Positions 16,897-26,313 of a stretch of 64,000 bases of DNA are shown here, in pieces. Under the pieces are notes generated by a model that was given only the letters and a program-made list of their open reading frames with translations, made no database searches and was not told the DNA's origin. The position numbers and the translations under genes are program-made. Within the stretch, counting starts at the first letter, position 1. The number at the start of each line of letters is the position of its first letter. Source of the DNA: Pontibacter ummariensis (GTDB taxonomy: Bacteria > Bacteroidota > Bacteroidia > Cytophagales > Hymenobacteraceae); assembly GCF_900188175.1 (NCBI RefSeq), contig NZ_FZOQ01000001.1, positions 124,001-188,000 on the forward strand. The letters run 5' to 3'.

Positions 16897-18021
16897 GTGC
16901 AGTTTTCGCAGATTATAGGCCATCAGGAGGCAAAGCAACTACTGCTTAAATCAGTGCAGCAAAACCATGTGGCACACGCGCAGTTGTTTCTGGGGCAGGA
17001 GGGAAGCGCTAACCTGGCGTTGGCACTAGCCTATGCCACTTACATTAACTGCGAGAACAAGCAGCCCGATGATTCATGTGGAACATGTGGCAGCTGTGTG
17101 AAGATGAACAAGCTGGTACACCCGGACTTTAACTTCGTGATGCCCGTTACCACCACGAAGTCTGTGGGCAAGGATGCCCTGAGCCACAAGTTCATGAATG
17201 AGTGGCGCGAGTTTGTGCTGGCCAGCCCTTACCAGGGCCTGAACGAGTGGATGCAGCACATTGGCGCTGAAAACAAGCAGGGGAATATCTCGAAAGAGGA
17301 AAGTAGGCACCTGGTTAAGCTGGTGTCGCTGAAAGCTTTTGAGGGATCCTATAAAATAGTGGTGATCTGGTTACCCGAGCTGATGCACCCTTCCGCTGCC
17401 AATGCCCTGCTGAAGTTACTGGAAGAACCCCCTGCTCAGACCCTGTTCCTGCTGGTATCGCAGTCTGCCGAAAAGTTGCTGGCTACCATCACCTCTCGGA
17501 CACAGATCATGCAGGTGCGCAATTTCACGGAGCAGGAAGTGGTGGCTTACCTGCAGCAGCAGTATAATGCGGATGCGACCACAGCCAACCAGGTGGCGCA
17601 ACTGGCGGAAGGTAGTCTGAATGCAGCCGCAAAGCTGACAAAGGAAATTAGTAGCGACTATTTCGTGTTCTTTACTGAGTGGATGCGCCACTGTTACAGT
17701 TATAAGTTCGGGGAGCTGGTGGACATGGGAGATAAGTTCCAGACCCTGGGGCGGGAGAACCAGAAGAATTTCCTGCTTTATGCGCTTAATCTTTTCCGAA
17801 AAGTGATGCTGTACGGGGTGGACCAGGGCCTGATCTCGTTTTTGCCGCCCGCCGAGCTGAACTTTGTACAGAAATTTTCTAAAGTAATCACAGGTAATAA
17901 CGCAGGCCAGTTAGCGGAAGAGCTAAACCAGGCGCATTACCATATCGAGCGGAATGCCAACCCCAAAATGGTGTTTGTAGACAGCTCCCTCCAAATAGCA
18001 GGTTACCTGCGCAACAGTTAA
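16897..18021 (+). CDS. holB: DNA polymerase III subunit delta'
   Basis: Delta' is a clamp-loader subunit at the replication fork. The 374-residue protein starts with GTG (MQFSQIIGHQEAKQLLLKSV), has the zinc-finger-like cysteines CENKQPDDSCGTCGSC in the AAA+ domain, and the SNALLKLLEEP-type motif as SAANALLKLLEEPP, followed by TSRTQ where clamp loaders carry the SRC motif. The P-loop region (FLGQEGSANLALALA) is degenerate, as is normal for delta'. It is followed after 6 bases by hemC, so both are likely on one transcript. Confidence 0.93.
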   Translation: MQFSQIIGHQEAKQLLLKSVQQNHVAHAQLFLGQEGSANLALALAYATYINCENKQPDDSCGTCGSCVKMNKLVHPDFNFVMPVTTTKSVGKDALSHKFMNEWREFVLASPYQGLNEWMQHIGAENKQGNISKEESRHLVKLVSLKAFEGSYKIVVIWLPELMHPSAANALLKLLEEPPAQTLFLLVSQSAEKLLATITSRTQIMQVRNFTEQEVVAYLQQQYNADATTANQVAQLAEGSLNAAAKLTKEISSDYFVFFTEWMRHCYSYKFGELVDMGDKFQTLGRENQKNFLLYALNLFRKVMLYGVDQGLISFLPPAELNFVQKFSKVITGNNAGQLAEELNQAHYHIERNANPKMVFVDSSLQIAGYLRNS

Positions 18022-18027
18022 AAAAAC

Positions 18028-18987
18028 ATGCAGACAGACATAACAAACAGAGTAATACGCATCGGAACCCGCGGTAGCAGACTGGCACTATGGCAGGCAG
18101 AGGCTGCTGCTGAAAAGCTACAGGCGGCAGGGCTAAAAACGGAGCTGGTGATCATCAGCACCAAGGGAGACCAGGTACTGGACAAGTCGCTTGCGAAGAT
18201 CGGTTCTAAAGGCGTATTCACCGAGGAGCTGGAAGTAGCCCTGCGCGAAGGCGATGTAGACATTGCCGTACACAGCGCCAAAGACATCCAATCTTCTATT
18301 CCGGACGATCTGGAGTTGGTGGCCTTTATGGAGCGGGAGGAAGTAAACGACGTGTTGCTAAGCTTTGACCCGAACTTTAAGTTAGAGCGTGAGAGCAATG
18401 CGGTAATCGGCACCTCTTCTACCCGGCGTAAAGCGCTGCTGAAGCGCTTTTACCCAAACGTAACCACTGCTGAGTCGAGGGGAAACTTACAGACCCGCCT
18501 GCGCAAGCTGGAAGAAAAGCAGTTTGACGCCCTGTTGCTGGCCTACGCCGGCGTGTACCGCATGGGTTACGATAACCTGATCGTGCACACCTTTCCGGCA
18601 GATGAGTTTATACCAGCCGCCGGACAGGGAAGCGTGGGGATTGAGTGCGCGAAGAACCTGGACCCGGACGTGAAGAAGGCTATCAAGCAGGCATTGAACC
18701 ATACCAATACGCACATTTGCCTGTTAGCGGAGCGTGGCTTCCTGAGAACCATGGAGGGTGGTTGCAGTATTCCATCTTTTGCCCTGGCGACCCTTACAGG
18801 AGAGGGTATTAGCATCACAGGAGGCCTGATCAGCCTAAATGGTGAGCAGTTGCTGAAAGAAACACTCACAGGACCAACAGTGGCAGCAGAAGAGTTGGGC
18901 GAGAAACTGGCCACAACTATTCTGGATAAGGGAGGCGAGGAGATCCTGAAAAGCATAAAAGCCGAGCGCGACAAAGAGAATGCTTAA
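18028..18987 (+). CDS. hemC: Porphobilinogen deaminase (hydroxymethylbilane synthase)
   Basis: HemC joins four porphobilinogens into hydroxymethylbilane in tetrapyrrole synthesis. The 319-residue protein shows IGTRGSRLALWQAEAAAEKL at the start, the substrate-binding Asp in VHSAKDIQSSIP, STRRKALL, and the dipyrromethane-carrying Cys in EGGCSIP. It is coupled to holB by a 6-base gap and ends at a strong bidirectional terminator. Confidence 0.97.
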   Translation: MQTDITNRVIRIGTRGSRLALWQAEAAAEKLQAAGLKTELVIISTKGDQVLDKSLAKIGSKGVFTEELEVALREGDVDIAVHSAKDIQSSIPDDLELVAFMEREEVNDVLLSFDPNFKLERESNAVIGTSSTRRKALLKRFYPNVTTAESRGNLQTRLRKLEEKQFDALLLAYAGVYRMGYDNLIVHTFPADEFIPAAGQGSVGIECAKNLDPDVKKAIKQALNHTNTHICLLAERGFLRTMEGGCSIPSFALATLTGEGISITGGLISLNGEQLLKETLTGPTVAAEELGEKLATTILDKGGEEILKSIKAERDKENA

Positions 18988-18999
18988 AGAATAAGTCTT

Positions 19000-19046
19000 T
19001 AAAACAAAAAGGAGCTGAGGGCAAACCTCAGCTCCTTTTTGTTTTA
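19000..19046. terminator. Bidirectional terminator, hemC / AGCS symporter
   Basis: The 21-bp perfect stem (19000-19020 with 19026-19046) has a 5-base loop. The core GGAGCTGAGG/CCTCAGCTCC is bordered by A tracts and T tracts. It serves the convergent genes on both sides. Confidence 0.9.
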
Positions 19047-19084
19047 GGACAGCAATAAGCTGTCCTGGTTTCCGGTTCCTGCAA

Positions 19085-20629
19085 TTAAGCTTGTGCCGCT
19101 TCCACCGCATCCTCTGATAAAGGCTGCTTTCTAGAAGATCGGGCATAGGTCAGGAAAGCCTGCATTTCCTGCTTTACCACTGGCGACAGGATGTAAAGCC
19201 CAACCATGTTGGGGATACTCATGGCAAACAGCATCGCATCCGAGAAGGCTACCACGCTGTTCAGCTTCATGGGCGCGCCCAGTACGATAAAGGCACAGAA
19301 AATAACTTTAAAGCTAATATCAGCAGCTTTCGTGTTACCGAACAGGTAAGTCCAGGACTTCAGGCCATAGTAAGACCAGGTGATCATGGTAGAGAAGGCA
19401 AACAGGATTACTGCTACTGCTAGCACAACAGGAAACCAACTGATCACGGTGGCGAAGGAGGCAGAGGTAAGGGCGATGCCATCCACTGACTCTACATTAT
19501 AAGCACCTGTTACAACGATTACCAGGGCCGTCATGGTGCAGACAACTACGGTATCAATAAAAGGCTCCAGCGAAGCGACAAATCCCTCTGTAACCGGAAC
19601 GTTTGTTTTAACGGCGGAGTGCGCGATAGAGGCTGAACCAATGCCTGCCTCGTTGGAGAAAAGGCCACGACGCAGACCCTGTATCATGGTGCCCACAATA
19701 CCACCAGCGATAGCACTGCCCGAGAAGGCCCCGTCTAGGATCAGCATAAAGGCCTCCGGGATTTGCGTGAAGTTAACGGCCAGTACAATGATTGCCGCCA
19801 GGATATAAACGCCGCACATCAGGGGCACCACTTTTTCCGTAACCTGTGCAATGCTTTTCATGCCGCCAAGGATCACCAGGCCGACAAGCACGGAAATGAT
19901 CAGGCCGAACATCCAGGAGTTACCGCCTCCAAAGAAGGACTCTTCCCCGCCTGTTACCGCAATAAACTGGTGGGTTGCCTGGTTGATCTGGAACATGTTG
20001 CCTGCCCCCAGCGAACCACCGATACACATGATCGCAAAGAAGGCAGCCAGAAACTTGCCCGCCTTGCCCATGCCGCGCTCGCGAAGTCCCTTGTTCAGGT
20101 AGTGCATGGGCCCACCGGATACGGTGCCATCAGGATGCACGTCGCGGTACTTAACACCTAAGGTACAGGACACGAACTTGGAGGACATCCCCAGTAAACC
20201 GGCGACAATCATCCAAAAGGTAGCGCCCGGGCCGCCTAGCGAGATGGCAATGGCCACACCGGCAATATTACCAAGGCCAACCGTACCGGAAACGGCAGCT
20301 GTTAGGGCCTGGAAGTGCGATACTTCACCGGGTGCATCTTCCTGGTCGTACTTACCGCGTACCAGGTCCAGGGCATGCTTAAAGCCTCTGAAGTTGATGA
20401 ACCCCAGATAGAAGGTAAAGAAGATAGCCCCAGCCAAAAGCCAGATCAGGATAAGGGGAATCGCATAACCGCCGAATCCGATCTCAAAAAAGATGATGTC
20501 GGAGATGTACTGCGCAGTAGGGGCCACTGCTGCGTCTATTTTTTCGTCGATAGAGGGCTCGGGAGCCTGGGCAAGTAGGTTAGTTAAGGGTGCAATAAAA
20601 AGGAATGTAGAAACTAAAATTCTTTTCAT
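19085..20629 (-). CDS. Sodium:alanine symporter family (AGCS) protein
   Basis: The 514-residue inner-membrane protein imports alanine, glycine or a similar amino acid with sodium. Family signatures are clear: AAVSGTVGLGNIAGVAIAI and GGPGATFWMIVAGLLGMSSKF, with 10-12 helices. A signal-like hydrophobic N-terminus ending LLAQAPEP precedes the core; this extension is common in Bacteroidota members. It is monocistronic, with the hemC bidirectional terminator behind it. Confidence 0.92.
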   Translation of the reverse strand: MKRILVSTFLFIAPLTNLLAQAPEPSIDEKIDAAVAPTAQYISDIIFFEIGFGGYAIPLILIWLLAGAIFFTFYLGFINFRGFKHALDLVRGKYDQEDAPGEVSHFQALTAAVSGTVGLGNIAGVAIAISLGGPGATFWMIVAGLLGMSSKFVSCTLGVKYRDVHPDGTVSGGPMHYLNKGLRERGMGKAGKFLAAFFAIMCIGGSLGAGNMFQINQATHQFIAVTGGEESFFGGGNSWMFGLIISVLVGLVILGGMKSIAQVTEKVVPLMCGVYILAAIIVLAVNFTQIPEAFMLILDGAFSGSAIAGGIVGTMIQGLRRGLFSNEAGIGSASIAHSAVKTNVPVTEGFVASLEPFIDTVVVCTMTALVIVVTGAYNVESVDGIALTSASFATVISWFPVVLAVAVILFAFSTMITWSYYGLKSWTYLFGNTKAADISFKVIFCAFIVLGAPMKLNSVVAFSDAMLFAMSIPNMVGLYILSPVVKQEMQAFLTYARSSRKQPLSEDAVEAAQA

Positions 20630-20795
20630 TATGGTGGGTTAGATTGATTTGTCAGTATCTTAAATTTAGCCCTTTTTGGCGCTAAAGTAAAATTTACGGG
20701 TATATTGCCTCTGTGGGTGCAACTTTTAATAAGTATAGCGCAATAAAAAGGTAAGCAGCGAGTGTAAAGTGGCAAGGTATTTATAGCCTGGTGGC

Positions 20796-20921
20796 ATGCC
20801 AGACCCAGCGGCTTATGACAATGAGTGGGAAAAGTATAACGATGGCTTAAAAAGAGTTAAGTTTGAGGAGCTGCCACCTATATTCGGGGGTGGGAAGTAT
20901 GATTTAAAAGAAGAAAACTGA
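20796..20921 (+). CDS. Small ORF (41 aa) coupled to the cyclophilin gene
   Basis: A 41-residue frame, MPDPAAYDNEWEKYNDGLKR and on to ...GGGKYDLKEEN, ends 4 bases before the start codon of the next gene. An in-frame TAG lies 12 bases upstream of its ATG, so it is not the tail of a longer frame. It is acidic and hydrophilic with normal codon use and no signal peptide. I do not know the function; the tight spacing suggests co-translation with the PPIase. It could also be a chance upstream ORF. Confidence 0.45.
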   Translation: MPDPAAYDNEWEKYNDGLKRVKFEELPPIFGGGKYDLKEEN

Positions 20922-20925
20922 AGAA

Positions 20926-21576
20926 ATGAAACTGCTAAAAAGTATAGGCTTGTTCATCGCCATGATGGCTATGGTGCCTGCCGTAGTGCTGGCACAAAAA
21001 CCGAAAGGAAAAGACCAGCTGGTAACGATCGAAACACCACAGGGAGAGATCAAATTGGTCTTGTTCGACGACACCCCAAAACATAAGGAAAATTTCTTGA
21101 AGCTTGCCAGGGAGGGCTTTTATGATGGCACTACCTTTCACCGGGTAATCGACGGCTTTATGATTCAGGGAGGGGACCCAAACACCAAGGATGAGGACCC
21201 GTACAACGACGGACAGGGAAGCCTGGGGTATACCGTTCCTGCAGAGATAAAGCCAACGCACAAGCACGTGCGCGGTGCCGTGGCCGCCGCCCGCCAGGAC
21301 GACCGCATCAACCCGGAAAGAGCCAGCAGTGCCTCGCAGTTCTATATTGTGGAGAACCACAACGGCACTCCTATGCTGGATAATGTGTATACTGTTTTCG
21401 GACAGGTGGTAGACGGGCTCGATGTGATTGATAAGATAGCAGAGCAACCAACGGGGGGGCGGGACAGGCCGCTTTCCGATATCGAAATGAAAGTGACAGT
21501 GGAGGATGTGAAGAAGAAAAAGATCGCCAAGAAGTACGACTACAACTACAACACCCAAACACTGGAGAAAGAATAA
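20926..21576 (+). CDS. Periplasmic peptidyl-prolyl isomerase (cyclophilin)
   Basis: The 216-residue protein has a signal peptide (MKLLKSIGLFIAMMAMVPAV, cleavage near VLAQ) and a cyclophilin domain with FHRVIDGFMIQGGDP, SSASQFYIV and YTVFGQVVDGLDVIDKI. It should catalyse proline isomerisation during folding of exported proteins. The C-terminal extension (KKKKIAKKYDYNYNTQTL) is basic. The gene is 2 bases upstream of the RmlD-like gene. Confidence 0.94.
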   Translation: MKLLKSIGLFIAMMAMVPAVVLAQKPKGKDQLVTIETPQGEIKLVLFDDTPKHKENFLKLAREGFYDGTTFHRVIDGFMIQGGDPNTKDEDPYNDGQGSLGYTVPAEIKPTHKHVRGAVAAARQDDRINPERASSASQFYIVENHNGTPMLDNVYTVFGQVVDGLDVIDKIAEQPTGGRDRPLSDIEMKVTVEDVKKKKIAKKYDYNYNTQTLEKE

Positions 21577-21578
21577 GC

Positions 21579-22484
21579 ATGAAGAAAATCCTGATCACAG
21601 GCTCAAACGGACTGTTGGGACAAAAGCTGGCTGAACTGTTGCTGCCAAAGCAAGATGTGGAGCTATTGGCCACCAGCCGTGGTGAAAATAAACTGGCGGA
21701 GGTGCTGCCTACGCTGCCCTTCAGAAGCATGGATGTGACAGACCCGGCGCAGGTAGACCGGGTAGTCCGTGCGTTCAGGCCTACGCACATCATCCACACA
21801 GCGGCCATGACCAACGTGGACCAGTGCGAAACAGACAGGGAAGGGGCCCTGTTGTTGAACCGCGATGCCGTGCAGTACCTGGTAGATGCCTGTGAGAAGT
21901 ATGAGGTGCATCTGATTCATTTATCCACAGACTTTATTTTTGACGGGGAGAACGGGCCTTATGACGAAGAGGCGGTGGCGAACCCGGTTAACTTCTATGG
22001 AGAGACCAAGCTGCAGGCAGAGGAAGTCGTTCTGAAGGCCAAATGCAAATGGGCTATTCTGCGTACTGTGTTGGTTTATGGCATTGCCCATGCGTATGGC
22101 CGTTCCAATATCGTGCTGTGGGTGCGCGACAGCCTGCGTGCAGGCAAAGTGATCAAAGTGGTGACAGACCAGTTTCGGACGCCAACCCTGGCCGAGGACC
22201 TGGCAAGGGGCTGTTGGCTGGCTGCCGAACATGATGCCGAAGGCATCTACAACATTTCTGGCAGCGAGTTGCTCACTCCGTATGAAATGGCCATGGAGGT
22301 AGCGGACTTCTTTGCCCTGGACAAGTCCTTGATCGATAAAGCGGACGCAAGCACCTTCTCACAACCCGCCAAGCGCCCACCTCGCACAGGCTTCAGCATC
22401 CGCAAAGCGGAAACACAGCTTGGCTACCGCCCTCACTCCTTTCGGGAGGGGATCCGGATGGTAGCAGAGCAGGCTGAAAAGTAA
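21579..22484 (+). CDS. RmlD-like sugar nucleotide reductase (SDR)
   Basis: This is an extended short-chain dehydrogenase of 301 residues with the NAD(P) loop ITGSNGLLGQKLAELL, STDFIFDG, and the catalytic YxxxK in YGETKLQAEE. The sequence is closest in form to dTDP-4-dehydrorhamnose reductase (RmlD), the last step of dTDP-rhamnose synthesis. No other rml gene is near, so the substrate is not proved. The start codon lies 2 bases after the cyclophilin stop, so these genes form one unit. Confidence 0.85.
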   Translation: MKKILITGSNGLLGQKLAELLLPKQDVELLATSRGENKLAEVLPTLPFRSMDVTDPAQVDRVVRAFRPTHIIHTAAMTNVDQCETDREGALLLNRDAVQYLVDACEKYEVHLIHLSTDFIFDGENGPYDEEAVANPVNFYGETKLQAEEVVLKAKCKWAILRTVLVYGIAHAYGRSNIVLWVRDSLRAGKVIKVVTDQFRTPTLAEDLARGCWLAAEHDAEGIYNISGSELLTPYEMAMEVADFFALDKSLIDKADASTFSQPAKRPPRTGFSIRKAETQLGYRPHSFREGIRMVAEQAEK

Positions 22485-22660
22485 TTCCTGCTTCTTTTCT
22501 CTAAACATTTAGGATATAAGCCTTGCATCTGGCTGAACATTAAAAATATTAGATTTTTAATGGTGCAGTCAGATGCATTGTCTATATTGTATGCTTTAAT
22601 TTCCGTTTTTACGATCTAAACCTAAACTAAACCAACCAATCTTATTACTTCTACCCTTTT

Positions 22661-24313
22661 ATGAGTACTAACAAAGAATCCTGGGGTTCTCGCGTCGGCC
22701 TGATCCTGGCCATGGCAGGTAACGCGGTGGGTCTCGGAAACTTCCTGCGCTTCCCGGTGCAGGCTGTACAAAACGGCGGAGGCGCCTTCATCATTCCCTA
22801 TCTGGTGTGCTTCCTGGTGATGGGCATCCCGCTGCTGTGGATCGAATGGTCTATGGGGCGCTTCGGGGGCAGGTTTGGCCACCATTCCACACCGTTTATT
22901 GTAGATACCATGGGCAAGAATCGCCTGTGGAAGTACATTGGCGTGTTTGGTATCTGGACAAACATTGCGGTTGCCGCTTACTACTGCTACATCGAGTCCT
23001 GGACATTGTCCTATACTTTTCACTCTATTATCGGTACCTTCAGTGGCCTGGATCAGGAAGGGGTGGCCAATTTTTTCGGCCAATACGTTAGCCTGGGCAC
23101 CTCTACGTTAGGGATACCCTATGAGCCCATCGTTTTTTATATCCTTTGCCTATTGCTGAACACCTGGATCCTGTCGCAGGGACTGGCGTCAGGTGTAGAG
23201 CGTGTAGCCAAAGTCGGCATGCCGATGCTGATCCTGTTTGGCCTTTTCCTGGCTTTTAGAGGCGTTACGCTCACAGCTGGTGAGAATGGTGCCATTAACG
23301 ACAGCTCAGTTGGTCTTAACTTCCTCTGGACACCAAATTTTGATCAACTGTGGTCTCCAACCGTATGGTTGGCTGCTGCCGGACAGATCTTCTTTACCCT
23401 CTCTGTAGGTATGGGTACTGTGCATTGCTATGCTTCTTATGTGCGTCCGAAAGATGACATTGCCCTGAACGCGATGTCTGCCGGATGGATGAACGAATTT
23501 GTAGAGGTGGTGTTAGGTGCGGCTATCTTGATCCCGATCTCCATCGGTTACCTGGGTGTAGAACGAGTGTCCGAAATGGTGCAGTCTGGTGGCTTGGGGC
23601 TTGCCTTCCAAACACTTCCGTATCTGTTTTACCAGTGGGGTGACCTGCTCGGCGCTTTATCGGGTATGATGTGGTTCGGTCTGTTGTTCTTTGCAGGGAT
23701 CACCTCGTCGCTGGCCATGGGTACGCCCTGGATCGGTTTCATGCAGGATGAGTTTAACTGGGGACGCAAATCGGCAGCCTGGTCATTCGGTCTGTTCGTT
23801 TTCCTGCTCGGTATGCCAACCGTGCTGTTCTTTAAGTATGGTGTGTTTGACGAATATGATTATTGGGCCGGTACCGTATCGCTGGTAGTTTTTGCCTTGT
23901 TGGAGACCATCCTGTTTTCCTGGGTGTTCGGGATTAACAGAGGCTGGAGAGAAATTATCTCCGGTGCCGACATACAGGTGCCAGCCTTCTATAAGTTTAT
24001 CATCAAGTTTGTCACGCCGCTGCTGTTGTTATGGGTGTTCCTTGGTTCCCTGTTCACACCGAAAGGGGGCGACTGGGGGGCGGCCATCGCCGGAAACTGG
24101 GTGCTAGACAACAGCTCCATCATCAATAAGCTAAAGAACGTGGACCTGGAGCAGAAACTGGCTGCCGCCACAGACCCTGAAGCCATACAGGTACTGGAGA
24201 ACCAGATATTTTTTGTGAATGCTACGCGTATCCTGTTGCTGGCAGTTTGGGTTGCCCTGGCCCTGTTGGTGTACACGGCGTATAAAAAAAGAGTTAGAGA
24301 AGGAAGAGTCTAA
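22661..24313 (+). CDS. Sodium-dependent amino acid transporter, SNF/MetP type
   Basis: The 550-residue protein of the neurotransmitter:sodium symporter family has about 12 helices. The first helix carries the sodium and substrate site, GLILAMAGNAVGLGNFLRFP, followed by GGGAFIIPYLVCF and GIPLLWIEWSMGR. The gene directly behind encodes a small one-helix protein like the MetS subunit, so this is best read as a MetP-type methionine/alanine importer by analogy with the MetPS pair of Corynebacterium. Confidence 0.9.
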   Translation: MSTNKESWGSRVGLILAMAGNAVGLGNFLRFPVQAVQNGGGAFIIPYLVCFLVMGIPLLWIEWSMGRFGGRFGHHSTPFIVDTMGKNRLWKYIGVFGIWTNIAVAAYYCYIESWTLSYTFHSIIGTFSGLDQEGVANFFGQYVSLGTSTLGIPYEPIVFYILCLLLNTWILSQGLASGVERVAKVGMPMLILFGLFLAFRGVTLTAGENGAINDSSVGLNFLWTPNFDQLWSPTVWLAAAGQIFFTLSVGMGTVHCYASYVRPKDDIALNAMSAGWMNEFVEVVLGAAILIPISIGYLGVERVSEMVQSGGLGLAFQTLPYLFYQWGDLLGALSGMMWFGLLFFAGITSSLAMGTPWIGFMQDEFNWGRKSAAWSFGLFVFLLGMPTVLFFKYGVFDEYDYWAGTVSLVVFALLETILFSWVFGINRGWREIISGADIQVPAFYKFIIKFVTPLLLLWVFLGSLFTPKGGDWGAAIAGNWVLDNSSIINKLKNVDLEQKLAAATDPEAIQVLENQIFFVNATRILLLAVWVALALLVYTAYKKRVREGRV

Positions 24314-24322
24314 GACATTATT

Positions 24323-24484
24323 ATGAATACATCCGCACTTATTGTCATGCTTACCACCATCCTGTTGGTAACATCACTGATGCTGTACTTCTTTTTAAAG
24401 GTAATCACGACGCCACCCAAGCCAGAACCAGACTCTTATACAGAGAATGACGATGAGCCGGACCGTCAGTCCCCTAGCCGTTAA
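24323..24484 (+). CDS. MetS-like small subunit of NSS transporter, 53 aa
   Basis: A 53-residue protein begins MNTSALIVMLTTILLVTSLM, has a single membrane helix and an acidic Pro-rich tail (TTPPKPEPDSYTENDDEP). Small one-helix subunits in this position are known for MetP-type transporters (MetS). The gene starts 9 bases after the transporter stop and ends 8 bases before the next gene, so all are in one operon. It is too short for many gene finders. Confidence 0.75.
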   Translation: MNTSALIVMLTTILLVTSLMLYFFLKVITTPPKPEPDSYTENDDEPDRQSPSR

Positions 24485-24492
24485 AAACTTAA

Positions 24493-25440
24493 ATGAGAAA
24501 AATAAAGCACTGGATCCGTCGGTATTTTGGCTTCTCACAAAGAGAGGTAAACGGCTTTCTGCTGCTTATAAGCTTAATGGTGCTGCTCACGGCAGCACCA
24601 TTTCTTTTTGATGCTTTTTATAGCCCTTCGCTTACAGACAGCACTGCCCGGGACAGGCAATTGCTGGATAGCCTGGTGGCCCAGTTGGAGGCAAAGCAAC
24701 CGGAACGTGCCAGGGCTGGACGTGTAGCAGCAACTATAGCGCTCAAGCCTTTCGATCCAAACCAGCTTTCTTTAGAGGAGTGGCAGGCCTATGGCTTGCC
24801 CAAGTACCTGGCCCAGCGCATCCTGAACTACCGCCATAAAGTAGGGGACTTTACTTACAAAGCAGAACTAGGCAAGATCTATGGCTTGCCGGACTCTCTC
24901 TTCCAACAGTTGCTGCCTTACATTCAACTGCCGGAGGAGCGGCCAGACAAACACAAGCAAAGGCAGGCAATAGCCGGCGCAGCACGCCCTACACCAGATA
25001 CGGGTTGGGACCGTAACCCCCGTAAGGAAAAGCCTGTGCTGGTGCCTTTCAACATCAATACGGCCGATACGGTGGAACTGAAGCAGATCAGGGGGATCGG
25101 TAGTAAATTGTCTGCAAGAATCGTAAAGTACCGGAGCAGTCTGGGAGGCTTTTATAGCACAGCACAGTTGCAGGAGGTATATGGCTTGCAACCTGAGGTG
25201 GTAGACAGCCTGCAGAAGTACAGCTACGTAGCTAAAACCTATACCCCGCAGGGTTTACACATAAACACTGCCACAGCTGACGAGCTGAAAACCCATCCTT
25301 ACGTTACACCCAACATAGCCCGGGCAATTGTCGCTTACCGGGAACAGCATGGTCCTTACAAGCAGCTGGATGACATACAGCAAATCAGACTCGTAACGCC
25401 CGAGCTGTTTGAGAAACTAAGGCCTTATCTGGCTTTATAG
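24493..25440 (+). CDS. Helix-hairpin-helix (ComEA-like) protein
   Basis: The 315-residue protein has an N-terminal membrane anchor (GFLLLISLMVLLTAAPFLF, about residues 21-40) and three helix-hairpin-helix units: about 90-140 (LPKYLAQRILNYRHKVG), 185-245 (FNINTADTVELKQIRGIG) and 255-315 (HINTATADELKTHPYVT). ComEA proteins of this type bind DNA outside the membrane during uptake. Whether this one works in transformation is not known. It is in the same operon as the transporter genes. Confidence 0.85.
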   Translation: MRKIKHWIRRYFGFSQREVNGFLLLISLMVLLTAAPFLFDAFYSPSLTDSTARDRQLLDSLVAQLEAKQPERARAGRVAATIALKPFDPNQLSLEEWQAYGLPKYLAQRILNYRHKVGDFTYKAELGKIYGLPDSLFQQLLPYIQLPEERPDKHKQRQAIAGAARPTPDTGWDRNPRKEKPVLVPFNINTADTVELKQIRGIGSKLSARIVKYRSSLGGFYSTAQLQEVYGLQPEVVDSLQKYSYVAKTYTPQGLHINTATADELKTHPYVTPNIARAIVAYREQHGPYKQLDDIQQIRLVTPELFEKLRPYLAL

Positions 25441-25449
25441 TCTTAGAGA

Positions 25450-26289
25450 CTAGGAGGTATAGGCTGTGGCCTGCATAAATGTATAGAAAAAGACGGCATT
25501 CGGGTTCTTTGCTACGATGTGCATCTCTTCCTTCACTTTCTCGGCCAGGTCCTCACCCACGTAACCCGCCTCTAACAACTGTGGTAGGCCGCTTAGCAGC
25601 AGCTCCGTCCAGAAACCAATCATCTCTGCTCGCTTGGCTGGGTTCCGGTTGTCGAGGTGGTAGGTTTTAGGCTTCGTCTCGATGCGCTGGTAGCCGACTG
25701 ACTGTAGCAGGTTACCCAGCTTGGCGCCCACAAAAGGATCGCCTTTCATGTCGTACTGCAGGTCGTTAAAGCGCATCCAGTACTGTAACACGTTGGGGGA
25801 GTAGGGTTCTACAAAAAAGCTGGAGTTGAGTACTTCCGTCACCACGATAGGGCTACCAGGGCGCAATACACGCCGCACTTCCGACAGCACCCTAGAGGGC
25901 TCCGGGATATGCTCCAGTACCCAACAGAGAAAGGCACCGTCGAACTTCGACTGGGAGGGAAAATCCATGTCCATGGCATTGCCCTGCTGCAGTTCATACC
26001 GGTCGGTAGCGCAGAGCACAGTAGAGAGGAACTTCCGGGCTTTGCTGATTTGCTTATCGGAATAGTCGATGCCCGTCAGGAACAGTTGCGGGTAGCGGCG
26101 CAGCAGAATTTCGGACTGAGCCCCAACCCCACAGCCCACCTCCAACAAGTTTGTGACCATGGAAAGGTCGATGTCTGCGTAGATCTTGTTCTCCATAAAC
26201 CGCGCCTGCTTGTAAAGGCGGTTCTGCTCCTCCTCAGAATAGCCATGCAGGTACTTGTCTTCCGAAGGTTCTTGCAATGCTGTGGTCAT
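25450..26289 (-). CDS. SAM-dependent methyltransferase
   Basis: A class I methyltransferase of 279 residues. Motif I is LLEVGCGVGAQSEILL (about residue 48), followed by GIDYSDKQISKARKFL, and later FDGAFLCWVLEHIPEP and VRRVLRPGSPIVVTEV, the pattern of the Methyltransf_11/25 group. The substrate is not predictable. It ends 10 bases from the convergent HhH gene and follows the dehydrogenase gene, 24 bases away, on the same strand, so those two may be co-transcribed. Confidence 0.85.
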   Translation of the reverse strand: MTTALQEPSEDKYLHGYSEEEQNRLYKQARFMENKIYADIDLSMVTNLLEVGCGVGAQSEILLRRYPQLFLTGIDYSDKQISKARKFLSTVLCATDRYELQQGNAMDMDFPSQSKFDGAFLCWVLEHIPEPSRVLSEVRRVLRPGSPIVVTEVLNSSFFVEPYSPNVLQYWMRFNDLQYDMKGDPFVGAKLGNLLQSVGYQRIETKPKTYHLDNRNPAKRAEMIGFWTELLLSGLPQLLEAGYVGEDLAEKVKEEMHIVAKNPNAVFFYTFMQATAYTS

Positions 26290-26313
26290 AGCTGTTTGGG
26301 TTGGGATGATAGA

